Shown piece after piece: positions 31,290 to 39,096 of a stretch of 52,013 nucleotides of DNA; the stretch's first letter is position 1; the number at the start of each line of letters is the position of its first letter. The notes beneath the pieces were generated by a model. It had not been told where the DNA came from. It did no database searches and saw only the letters and a program-made list of their open reading frames with translations. A program made the position numbers and the translations under genes. Source of the stretch: an uncultured Oscillospiraceae bacterium (GTDB lineage Bacteria > Bacillota > Clostridia > Oscillospirales > Oscillospiraceae). The stretch spans positions 1 to 52,013 of the forward strand of contig CALXFQ010000004.1 in assembly GCA_944387625.1 (NCBI GenBank). Reading direction: 5' to 3'.

Positions 31290-32258
31290 ATGAAACGACT
31301 GAGATCTTTGATCTGTATTTTGGCGGCGATCTGTTCCTTCGCCGCCGTCACCACCATGGGCGTATCCGCCAAAAGCGGCACGCTCACCACCGCCGTAGGC
31401 ACCGTGGACGCCAGCGCTTTGCGCCTGCGCTCCGGGCCTTCCACCAGCTCCTCAACGCTGGGCTACGCCAGCCGTGGGGACTATGTGATCATCACCGGCA
31501 AGACCGGCTCCTGGTATCAGGTCCAGTTCGATCTGACCGCCGGGTATATGCACGAAAGCTATCTGAACACCTATGAAGTGAAGAACGTGGAGCTGGGCTA
31601 CGGCCGGGTCACCGGGGACTATGTCCATGTCCGTTCCGGCCCCGGCACCGGCTACCGCTCCATCGACCAGGCCCATACCGGGGAAAAAGCCTATATCATC
31701 GGCTTCAACCGGCAGTGGTACAAGGTGATCTTCGGGGAGAACATCGGCTACATCCGCAGTGACTATCTGCAGCTTACCGAGATCCCCTACGAAAACGCCG
31801 CCTCCGACAAGGAGCCGCTGTTTTTTAAGGACGGCAAGTCCACCGGCCTGGCTCCCAGCGCCGCCGCGCTGAACGGCCAGACCAGTTCCGATATCCGCAG
31901 TCAGATCGTGAAGAACGCGAAAAAATATCTGGGCACCCCCTATGTCTGGGGCGGCAGTTCGCCCTCGGGCTTTGACTGTTCCGGCTTTACCCAGTATGTA
32001 CTGGCCCTGAGCGGCATCCGGCTGCCCCGGACCACCACCGAGCAGGTCAAGGTCGGGACCTACATCTCCAAGTCGGCGCTCCAGCCCGGAGATCTGGTAT
32101 TCCTGAAGGATACATACCGCGCCGGCGTATCCCATGTGGGCATCTATATCGGTGACGGTCAGATGATCCACGCCTCCAGCTCCAAGGGCGTCACGATCAG
32201 CAACCTTTCCAGCAGCTATTATACCCAGCATTATCACAGCGCCCGCCGGGTGGTCTGA
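31290..32258 (+). CDS. Secreted SH3b-NlpC/P60 peptidoglycan hydrolase
   Basis: The 322-residue exported protein likely cuts peptide bonds in peptidoglycan stems. A signal peptide (about 1-26, ending GVSA) is followed by two bacterial SH3 domains (ASALRLRSGPSTSSSTLG; GDYVHVRSGPGTGYRSI) that bind wall, a short linker, and an NlpC/P60 domain from about residue 215 (KYLGTPYVWGGSSPSGFDCSGF). The catalytic triad is Cys230, His282 (SHVGIY) and His294 (MIHASS). The ATG at 31290 follows GGAGGG. It ends at a strong terminator. Confidence 0.93.
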   Translation: MKRLRSLICILAAICSFAAVTTMGVSAKSGTLTTAVGTVDASALRLRSGPSTSSSTLGYASRGDYVIITGKTGSWYQVQFDLTAGYMHESYLNTYEVKNVELGYGRVTGDYVHVRSGPGTGYRSIDQAHTGEKAYIIGFNRQWYKVIFGENIGYIRSDYLQLTEIPYENAASDKEPLFFKDGKSTGLAPSAAALNGQTSSDIRSQIVKNAKKYLGTPYVWGGSSPSGFDCSGFTQYVLALSGIRLPRTTTEQVKVGTYISKSALQPGDLVFLKDTYRAGVSHVGIYIGDGQMIHASSSKGVTISNLSSSYYTQHYHSARRVV

Positions 32259-32272
32259 GATCTGTATCTTTT

Positions 32273-32301
32273 CGGCCGATGCTCTCCATGAGCATCGGCC
32301 G
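32273..32301 (+). terminator. terminator after the NlpC/P60 gene
   Basis: A perfect 12-bp stem CGGCCGATGCTC with a five-base loop, followed by TTTTAAAAAA. Confidence 0.9.
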
Positions 32302-32315
32302 TTTTAAAAAATGGC

Positions 32316-32344
32316 TTGATATCTGCTCCATTTTCGTATATAAT
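32316..32344 (+). promoter_or_regulatory. sigma-A promoter of the deacetylase-like gene
   Basis: TTGATA (32316-32321), 17 bases, TATAAT (32339-32344). Confidence 0.85.
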
Positions 32345-32418
32345 GCTGTCAAGATGGGCAGGCAGGCCCTTGACCTGCCGCGAAGAATTTTTCCATGAGA
32401 AAGAAAGGAATGGTCATT

Positions 32419-33921
32419 ATGGCAAAGTACCTCTCCAACAACGGCCATGGCAATAGGCGCCCTCGCCGCAGCCGTCACAAATGGCATTATTATATCCCCA
32501 CCGTGATCATGGTGGTGCTGGCCATTGCCTGCGTAGCCGTGATCGGCTGGGTGATCAAGTCTGTGTCGGATCTGCACGATCCGTCCCTGAACGACGGCAC
32601 CGGCCAGATCATCATCGACACCGGCTCCTCCTCCGACCCCGTCACGGAACCTTCCACCGAACCTACGGAGGGGGCCGCCCCGGTAGACGAGCTGATCGCC
32701 CAGGCAGATCTTTTGGCCGCCGGCTATGATTACGATGCCGCCATCGAGCTGATCAAGTCCTCTCCCGAGTTTGAGGGATCGGCGGAGCTGGGCGATAAGG
32801 TGGCGGAATACACCCTGCTCAAGAGCAAGACCTCTGCCTATGCCGCCCCCCATACCGTCACCCACATCTTCTTCCACTCCCTGATCGTGGACACGGACCG
32901 GGCCTTCGATGGGGACGAGGACCAGGACGGCTACAACCTGTATATGACCACCGTGGACGAGTTCAAGGCGATCTTACAGCAGATGTACGACAGAGGCTAT
33001 GTGCTGATCTCCCCCTACGACCTGGCCTATGAGAACGAGGACGGCGAGTTCGTCTACGGCGACATCATGCTCCCCCCTGGCAAGACCCCCTTCCTGATGA
33101 GCCAGGACGATCTGAACTACTACAGCTACATGATCGGCACCGGCAACGGCAAGAACAACACCCCGATCTTTGTAGACGGCAATAACGACGGCTTCGCCAG
33201 CAAGATCGTGATCGATAATGGCTACCCCAAGTGCGAGTATGTGGACGCCGACGGCAATGTCCACATCGGCGACTACGATCTGGTGCCCATCCTGGAGACC
33301 TTCATCCAGGAGCATCCTGACTTCTCCTACCGGGGCGCCCGGGCGATCCTGGGCGTGACCGGCTACGAGGGCGTGTTCGGCTATCGGACCAAGCCCAACT
33401 ATCAGGCCGAGCTAGATGCCATGCACGCCGCCGATCCGGATAAGTACCCCTCCTATGAGGAGGAGGTGGCCGCCGCCAAGGAGGTGGCCCAGTGTCTGCG
33501 CGATCACGGCTGGATCCTGGCAAGCCACTCCTACGGCCACCCTGCCTACGGCAACATCAGCGCCGACCGGGTCGCCGCGGACTCGGATAAGTGGGAAAAC
33601 ACCGTCGAACCGATCATCGGCGAAACGGATGTGATCCTCTTCCCCCACGGCTCCGACATCCACACCTGGCGCGAGTATCCTGCCGACAACGCCAAGTTCG
33701 TCGCCTTGTACGAAGACGGCTTCCGCTACTTCTTCAACGTGGATGGGAACCAGTATTGGAACCAGCTTGGAAACAACTACTTCCGTGGCGGCCGCCGGAA
33801 CGTGGACGGCTATCGGATGTACCACGACCCGGAAAAGCTGGAGGACCTGTTCGACGTGGAAACGGTGTTCGATGATGCCCGGCCCCTGCCCGTCCCAGGC
33901 AAGGACGGCACCAGTATGTGA
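32419..33921 (+). CDS. Membrane-anchored polysaccharide deacetylase-like (NodB-fold) protein
   Basis: The 500-residue protein has a basic N-terminus, one membrane helix (about 29-50), a Ser/Thr/Glu-rich linker (TEPSTEPTEG) and an extracellular domain. Metal-binding marks of the carbohydrate esterase 4 fold are an Asp pair D230-D231 in SQDDLNYYSY and HSYGH (H370, H374). The stretch between them is about 140 residues, far longer than usual, and holds Asp/Gly/Asn-rich loops. It may deacetylate wall or exopolysaccharide glycans; activity is inferred. ATG 32419 is preferred to 32395 because AAAGGA lies 9 bases before it. Confidence 0.85.
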   Translation: MAKYLSNNGHGNRRPRRSRHKWHYYIPTVIMVVLAIACVAVIGWVIKSVSDLHDPSLNDGTGQIIIDTGSSSDPVTEPSTEPTEGAAPVDELIAQADLLAAGYDYDAAIELIKSSPEFEGSAELGDKVAEYTLLKSKTSAYAAPHTVTHIFFHSLIVDTDRAFDGDEDQDGYNLYMTTVDEFKAILQQMYDRGYVLISPYDLAYENEDGEFVYGDIMLPPGKTPFLMSQDDLNYYSYMIGTGNGKNNTPIFVDGNNDGFASKIVIDNGYPKCEYVDADGNVHIGDYDLVPILETFIQEHPDFSYRGARAILGVTGYEGVFGYRTKPNYQAELDAMHAADPDKYPSYEEEVAAAKEVAQCLRDHGWILASHSYGHPAYGNISADRVAADSDKWENTVEPIIGETDVILFPHGSDIHTWREYPADNAKFVALYEDGFRYFFNVDGNQYWNQLGNNYFRGGRRNVDGYRMYHDPEKLEDLFDVETVFDDARPLPVPGKDGTSM

Positions 33922-33933
33922 CCCTATCGTTTT

Positions 33934-33960
33934 ATGCCCACCGAAGTTTTCGGTGGGCAT
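33934..33960 (+). terminator. terminator after the deacetylase-like gene
   Basis: A 12-bp ATGCCCACCGAA stem with a three-base loop followed by TTTTTTGG. Its 3' end overlaps the candidate -35 of the next promoter. Confidence 0.9.
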
Positions 33961-33985
33961 TTTTTTGGACGTTCGGGGCATGATA
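33957..33985 (+). promoter_or_regulatory. candidate forespore (sigma-G/F) promoter of spoVAD-spoVAE
   Basis: GCATT (33957-33961), 17 bases, CATGATA (33979-33985). The -10 fits the sigma-G pattern CATnnTA, and the -35 fits GnATR except for the last base. spoVA genes are sigma-G controlled in Bacillus. No sigma-A promoter is apparent here. Confidence 0.4.
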
Positions 33986-34009
33986 GTAAAAAAACAGGAG
34001 GGATCGGCC

Positions 34010-35032
34010 ATGGCAACCAATAAGCGGGGCCGCCAAAGCTTCCTGCTCCCCGGACCGGCGGTGATCACCCATTGGGCCAGCGTGGCAGGAAAGAAAGAGG
34101 GAGAAGGCCCTCTGGCCCAGTATTATGACCGGGTGTATCAGGACACCTACTTTGGGGAGAAGACCTGGGAGCAGGGAGAAAAGAAGCTCCAGCAGCTGTC
34201 GCTGATGACCTTGCTGGAAAAAGCCAAGCTCTCTACCGAGCAGGTGGACCTGGTATTCTCCGGGGACCTTCTCAACCAGTGTATCGGCTCCTCCTTCAGT
34301 CTGCGGGGCCTGGGCGTTCCCCATCTGGGACTGTACGGCGCCTGCTCCACCATGGCCGAAAGCCTGCTGTTATCTGCCATGGCCGTAGGCGGAGGCTTTG
34401 CCGACAGAGTGGTGGCGATGACCTCCTCCCACTTTGCCTCTTCCGAACGGCAGTATCGCTTCCCTCTGGGCTATGGCGGCCAGCGGACCCCCACCTCTCA
34501 GTGGACCGTCACCGGCTCCGGCGCGGCGCTGGTCTGCCGGGAGGGCAAAGGGCCGGTGATCGAGTGCTGTACCATCGGCACCGTCTGTGACCTGGGGATC
34601 CAGGACGCCAACAACATGGGCGCGGCCATGGCACCGGCGGCTTTCCAGACCATCCAGGCCCATATGAAGGATATGCGCCGGCGGCCGGAGGACTTCGATC
34701 TGATCGTCACCGGGGATCTGGCCCAAGTGGGCAAGGAGATGCTCCTGGAGCTGGCCCGGCAGGAGGGGCTGAGCCTGGGCGGCAAACTCAGCGACTGCGG
34801 GAGCCTGGTGTTCGACAACACCACCCAGGATGTCCATGCCGGCGGCTCAGGCTGTGGGTGCAGTGCCGTCACCTTGTGCGGATATCTTCTGGATCAGCTG
34901 GCGGCAGGCAAAATGAACAGGATCTTGTTCTGCGGCACCGGGGCTCTGCTCTCCCCCACTTCTACCCAGCAGGGTCTGCCGATCCCTGGGGTCTGCCACG
35001 CCGTATCGATCGCCTCTGGGAGGAATGGATGA
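34010..35032 (+). CDS. spoVAD: Stage V sporulation protein AD
   Basis: The 340-residue protein has the thiolase-like fold of SpoVAD, which binds dipicolinic acid for uptake into the forespore. It begins RQSFLLPGPAVITHWASVAGKKEGEGPL, with DLLNQCIGSSFSLRGLGVPHLGLYGACSTMAESL in the thiolase-like core and GGSGCGCSAVTLCGY near the end. The ATG at 34010 follows CAGGAGGG; the longer frame lies within the upstream gene. It overlaps spoVAE by four bases. spoVAC, usually just upstream, is absent here. Confidence 0.96.
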   Translation: MATNKRGRQSFLLPGPAVITHWASVAGKKEGEGPLAQYYDRVYQDTYFGEKTWEQGEKKLQQLSLMTLLEKAKLSTEQVDLVFSGDLLNQCIGSSFSLRGLGVPHLGLYGACSTMAESLLLSAMAVGGGFADRVVAMTSSHFASSERQYRFPLGYGGQRTPTSQWTVTGSGAALVCREGKGPVIECCTIGTVCDLGIQDANNMGAAMAPAAFQTIQAHMKDMRRRPEDFDLIVTGDLAQVGKEMLLELARQEGLSLGGKLSDCGSLVFDNTTQDVHAGGSGCGCSAVTLCGYLLDQLAAGKMNRILFCGTGALLSPTSTQQGLPIPGVCHAVSIASGRNG

Positions 35033-35388
35033 TGGACTATATCAAAGCGTTTTTGGTCGGCGGCGCCTTCTGTCTGGTGGGCCAGCTTCTGATCGACAAG
35101 ACCAAACTCACCCCCGCCAGGATCTTGGTGGGCTTCGTGGTGACAGGGGTGCTTCTCAGCGCCCTGGGGCTGTATCAGCCGATCGTGGACTTTGCCGGTG
35201 CCGGCGCCACGGTCCCTCTGACCGGCTTTGGGCATACCATCGCGAAAGGGGTCCGGCAAGCGGTGGAGAAGGATGGTTTTCTGGGGATCTTCACCGGCGG
35301 CCTTGGCTCTACCGCAGGCGGCATCACCGCGGCGATCACCGCGGGGCTGATCATGAGCCTGATCTTCAAGGTGAAGGATAGATCCTGA
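35029..35388 (+). CDS. spoVAE: Stage V sporulation protein AE
   Basis: The 119-residue membrane protein of the dipicolinate channel has about four hydrophobic helices (YIKAFLVGGAFCLVGQLLID, ILVGFVVTGVLLSALGLY and the Gly-rich C-terminal GGLGSTAGGITAAITAGLIMSLIF). The ATG at 35029 overlaps the spoVAD stop as ATGA; the second ATG (35032) has better spacing to GGAGG and may be the true start. It works with SpoVAD in the inner forespore membrane. Confidence 0.95.
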   Translation: MMDYIKAFLVGGAFCLVGQLLIDKTKLTPARILVGFVVTGVLLSALGLYQPIVDFAGAGATVPLTGFGHTIAKGVRQAVEKDGFLGIFTGGLGSTAGGITAAITAGLIMSLIFKVKDRS

Positions 35389-35447
35389 CAAAATGGGCAA
35401 CCTATCCCTACGGCACAGCCGTAATAGAAACCTACGGAGGAAGAAAC

Positions 35448-35555
35448 ATGGATAAGCAGAACAAGACCCAGGACCAGTACCAGAACAAGACCCAGGAGAA
35501 GACCGAGAACAAGACCGAGAACAAGAAGCAGGGCCAGAGCAAGAACTGCCGCTGA
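35448..35555 (+). CDS. 35-aa Gln/Asn/Lys-rich peptide, SASP-like in composition
   Basis: A short ORF with a good GGAGG site (35436-35440) seven bases before the ATG, and a strong terminator nine bases after the stop. The peptide (MDKQNKTQDQYQ...) is almost wholly Gln, Asn, Lys, Thr and Glu, with KTEN repeated in tandem and a single Tyr and Cys near the ends. It lacks any hydrophobic core, so it should be unstructured. Position after spoVAD-spoVAE and composition recall small acid-soluble spore proteins of the gamma or Tlp kind, but no family motif is recognised. The role is inferred. Confidence 0.6.
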   Translation: MDKQNKTQDQYQNKTQEKTENKTENKKQGQSKNCR

Positions 35556-35563
35556 CCAACCGA

Positions 35564-35587
35564 GGGGAGGAGCACCGGCTCCTCCCC
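35564..35587 (+). terminator. terminator of the spoVAD-spoVAE-35aa unit
   Basis: A 10-bp GGGGAGGAGC stem with an ACCG loop, followed by TTTTC. The minus strand has no U-run here, so addA on that strand is not terminated by it. Confidence 0.85.
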
Positions 35588-35595
35588 TTTTCATA

Positions 35596-38500
35596 TCAAA
35601 GCTCCACCAGTTGGTCGATCTGGAAGAAGTACAGACACCGCCGCTTCACCGGCATCTCATAGATCCTGCGAAGCGCGTCGGCATAGGCTTCCACCTGGGG
35701 CAAGTACCGCCGGGCCGCCTGCTGTACCGTGTCCGCCGTCACATGGTCCGTTTTAAAATCCACCACGGTGATCCCGTCCGGCTCCAGCAGGGCGCAGTCC
35801 ACCACGCCTTGGAGCAAGATCTCCTCCCCGGCCAGCGCCGGATCGTATGCCTCGCCCCCATCCAGGATCGAGAACTTAAACTCCCGAAGCACCTGATCGC
35901 TCTGGCAAAGCCTCCGGCCCAGCGGGGACTGGAAGAACACCGCGATCTTCCGATGATCTGCCAGCGCCGCCTGTTCCGCCGTCAGAAAGCCCTGGTCCGC
36001 CAGACGCTGGATCTCCCGGCGTACAGCCTCCTCCCCGGTACATTCTTCATAGCGGATGTACTGCATGGCAAGATGGAGCGCGATGCCACGCTCCTTGCCC
36101 TGGACCTGCCGTTCCCCGAAGGAGGGCTTCCGCCAGGTCCGGCGGCCTTTGGGCTCCGGGGCGTTTTCCGCCGCCTCCTGGTCCTTGGACCGGCCCTTTC
36201 GCTGGGTGGCGGTCTGCTTGGACGGCGCCTGGGTGGCCGCCTGGTAAGGATATCGAAGCGTCAGCCCCTGGCGAAGCGCCGCCACCGCCTCTTCGTCCAC
36301 CTGGGAACGTTCCTCTTCCCTTCCAGGCCCGGACAGCGACTGAGGCGCTTCCACCACCCGGATATCCCATGGGTGGTCGGACAATTGCCGGTCTGTGGTA
36401 TCGCCGCTCAGGGCAAACAGCGCGCCGGCCTCCATCCGCCGAAGCGCCCCGATCATCACCCAATCTCCGGGGCAGTCCGCCTCCTGGCACAGCAGAGATC
36501 TCTGGCCCATATTCAGCCGGGCCGTCCATTCCCGCAGGTCCTTTTCCAGGGACCTGCCGGCATAGGTCATGATCAGCCGGTCCTTGGCCCTGGTCATGGC
36601 CACATACAGCACCCGCAGTTCCTCGGAAAGGCTGTCCGCTCCGATCCTGGCGGCGATCGCCTGCTTGGCTACGGTGGGATATCGCACCCGACGCTGAGCA
36701 TCTGCCGCGCTGATGCCGATGCCCAGCTCCTTATGGCACAGCACCTGGGACAGCTGGCTCTCCTTGTTGAACCGCTTGGAAAGGTCCGCCAGCACCACCA
36801 CCGGGAACTCCAGGCCCTTGGACTTGTGGATGCTCATGATGGTCACAGCGCCTCCATCGGCGCTTTGGGTGCCGGGGATCCCCTTTTCCTCCATGGCCTC
36901 CAAATGCTCCAGGAACCGGCCCAGATCCCGCTGTCCACCGGCCTCGAACTCAACTGCCAGCTGGAAAAATGTCTGAAGGTCCCCGGTCCGCAGATCCCCA
37001 TCGGCCATTGCCGAATAGATGCTGTCGATCCGGGTCCGGGTAAAGACCTCCTCCAGGAGCTGGGAAAGGCCCAGCATCCGGCTGGCCTGACGAAGCTGGC
37101 GCAAAGTATCCAAAAACCCCTTCGCCTTGGGCAGGGCGCTGTTTTTCAGGGCGTCGAACACAGAGCCGGTACGGTCCTCGCTTCTGATCGCCGCCAGATC
37201 GTCCGCCGTGAAACCGAACACAGGGCTTGCCAGGCAGGCGATCAGGGGGATGTCCAGCCGGGGATTGTGGATGGTCTGCAGGATCGACCGAAGCACCCCG
37301 ATGTGTTCGGTCTTCAGCAGGTCCGTACCACCGGCGGCGCACCGGATCCCCGCTTCCTCCAGAGCCGCCCGATAATAGCCCCCGGTGGAGCCAGGCGACC
37401 GGAGCAAGATCACGATATCCTCCGGGCGGATGGGCCGCAGGCCCTCCCCTTCCCGGATCATATGGGCGCCGTCAAGCAGTTGGCCGATCCTCTGGGCCAC
37501 AAAAGCCGCCTCTTCCGGGTAGGTCTTCTCCCGGACCTGGACACAGCAAAGCTCCACCTCCGGCTCTCCCAGAGGGCCGTGGGGCAAGCCCTCATAGAGG
37601 GCCTCATCCTCCCCATAATCCAGGCCGCCTACCGCCGGGGACATACAGGCGCTGAATACGCTGTTCACCGCCTCCAGCACCGCGCCGCAGGAGCGGAAGT
37701 TCCGGGACAGCAGAACCTTCCGTCCCTGGCCCTCCCGGGCAGCATCCGCCGGGACATATTGGGCGTATTTTTCCAGGAAGATCCCAGGGTCTGCCAGCCG
37801 GAACTGGTAGATCGACTGCTTCACATCCCCCACCATGAAACAGTTCTGCTTCTGGATGGTCAGGGCCTGATAAATGGCGTCCTGGACCTGGTTGGAGTCC
37901 TGATATTCGTCCACCATCACCTCCCGGAACCGGGCGCCGATCTGCCTGGCTACAGCGGTGGGGCCGCTTCGGCTCTTGCCCAGAAGCAGGTCCAGCGTGC
38001 GGTGCTCCAGATCTCCGAAATCCAGGACCGACCGGCGGGCCTTGGCGGCGTCATAGGCTTTTCCAAAAGCCCGGACCAAGGCCACCATCCCCCGAACGGG
38101 ACCGCCGCTTCGGTCCAGATCCGCCAGCACCCGGTCCGAGGGGTCCGTAAAATACCGGGTCTTCACCCCGATCCGCTTTTTGCAGGCATTGCGGACCGCC
38201 TTGACCTCCTCCTGGAGCTGAAGATCCTTGGCCTTGGTGGGAAAGCGCAGATTGCCATAGTCGATGTCCTTCCGCTGGACCACCTGGTCCCAGGTCTTGC
38301 TCTCCCGCAGGTGGCGAAGCTGTGCCAGGGACCGGGCGAAGAGCGCCGCCGGCTTTTCCAGGCCCTCCGCCTGCTCCAAACGCCGCTGGCATCGTTCCAT
38401 GGATACGATCTGAAGATCCAGAGCGGAGAACAGGTCCTCCATCAGCACCTGGCCCCAGCGGGTCTGGGACACGTCCTCCACATCCGTCCCCCGGACCCCA

Positions 38501-39096
38501 TCCAAACAGCTTTGGAGCCAGCCCTCCGGGTCCAAGTGACAGCGGGCGCTGTCGTATACCTTTAGTATCACCTCCGGCACCTGCCGGTCGTTCCGGCCGA
38601 TGCCCTGGGTGTCCACGAACGCCTGAAGGTCCGGGTCGTCGTGGATATGCTCATAAGCCTGTTCCAGGACCTGGCGGACCACTTCCTGCCGGATCTGGGC
38701 ACATTCATTCTCATCCGCCACCCGCATATCCCCGCTCAGATCCAGCTGATAGGCAAACTGCCGCAGGATCTGGCCGCAGAAAGCATGGACCGTGGAGATC
38801 TGGGTCATGTACAGCCGCTGGAGCTGGCGCTGTAAATGCCGGTCCTCCGGCGCTTGGGCGATCATCTCCGAAAGCTTGGCGGCGATCTTTCCCCGCAGTT
38901 CCGACGCGGCGGCCTTGGTGTATGTAATGATCAGAAATTCATCGATATTGGCCGGGTCGATGGGATCGGTCACATAGCTCATGAGCCGGTCCACCAGCAC
39001 CTTGGTCTTGCCGGATCCGGCCGCCGCGGAGACCAGGAGCTTTCCGCCCCGGTCCCGGACCGCCTGGAGCTGCTGAGGGGTCAATTTTTCAGCCAT
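35596..39096 (-). CDS. addA: ATP-dependent helicase/nuclease subunit A (AddA)
   Basis: The 1166-residue protein is the UvrD-like motor and nuclease of the AddAB complex, which resects double-strand breaks up to Chi sites for RecA loading. Walker A is AAAGSGKT at residues 24-31; Walker B region MVDEYQDSNQVQ; later helicase motifs include TIMSIHKSKGLEFPVV and LRVLYVAMTRAKDRL. The C-terminal RecB-like nuclease has GVVDCALLEPDGITVVDFKTD. The ATG overlaps addB by eight bases. No clear terminator was found after its stop. Confidence 0.96.
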   Translation of the reverse strand: MAEKLTPQQLQAVRDRGGKLLVSAAAGSGKTKVLVDRLMSYVTDPIDPANIDEFLIITYTKAAASELRGKIAAKLSEMIAQAPEDRHLQRQLQRLYMTQISTVHAFCGQILRQFAYQLDLSGDMRVADENECAQIRQEVVRQVLEQAYEHIHDDPDLQAFVDTQGIGRNDRQVPEVILKVYDSARCHLDPEGWLQSCLDGVRGTDVEDVSQTRWGQVLMEDLFSALDLQIVSMERCQRRLEQAEGLEKPAALFARSLAQLRHLRESKTWDQVVQRKDIDYGNLRFPTKAKDLQLQEEVKAVRNACKKRIGVKTRYFTDPSDRVLADLDRSGGPVRGMVALVRAFGKAYDAAKARRSVLDFGDLEHRTLDLLLGKSRSGPTAVARQIGARFREVMVDEYQDSNQVQDAIYQALTIQKQNCFMVGDVKQSIYQFRLADPGIFLEKYAQYVPADAAREGQGRKVLLSRNFRSCGAVLEAVNSVFSACMSPAVGGLDYGEDEALYEGLPHGPLGEPEVELCCVQVREKTYPEEAAFVAQRIGQLLDGAHMIREGEGLRPIRPEDIVILLRSPGSTGGYYRAALEEAGIRCAAGGTDLLKTEHIGVLRSILQTIHNPRLDIPLIACLASPVFGFTADDLAAIRSEDRTGSVFDALKNSALPKAKGFLDTLRQLRQASRMLGLSQLLEEVFTRTRIDSIYSAMADGDLRTGDLQTFFQLAVEFEAGGQRDLGRFLEHLEAMEEKGIPGTQSADGGAVTIMSIHKSKGLEFPVVVLADLSKRFNKESQLSQVLCHKELGIGISAADAQRRVRYPTVAKQAIAARIGADSLSEELRVLYVAMTRAKDRLIMTYAGRSLEKDLREWTARLNMGQRSLLCQEADCPGDWVMIGALRRMEAGALFALSGDTTDRQLSDHPWDIRVVEAPQSLSGPGREEERSQVDEEAVAALRQGLTLRYPYQAATQAPSKQTATQRKGRSKDQEAAENAPEPKGRRTWRKPSFGERQVQGKERGIALHLAMQYIRYEECTGEEAVRREIQRLADQGFLTAEQAALADHRKIAVFFQSPLGRRLCQSDQVLREFKFSILDGGEAYDPALAGEEILLQGVVDCALLEPDGITVVDFKTDHVTADTVQQAARRYLPQVEAYADALRRIYEMPVKRRCLYFFQIDQLVEL

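Noticed and set aside
35455..35540. Tandem 12-base repeats as a CRISPR or satellite
   Set aside because: The repeats are short, in frame and within the 35-aa ORF; they reflect KTEN codon repetition, not spacer-repeat structure.
35611..38565. 984-residue plus-strand open frame opposite addA
   Set aside because: Antisense to AddA motifs; composition is that of a shadow frame.
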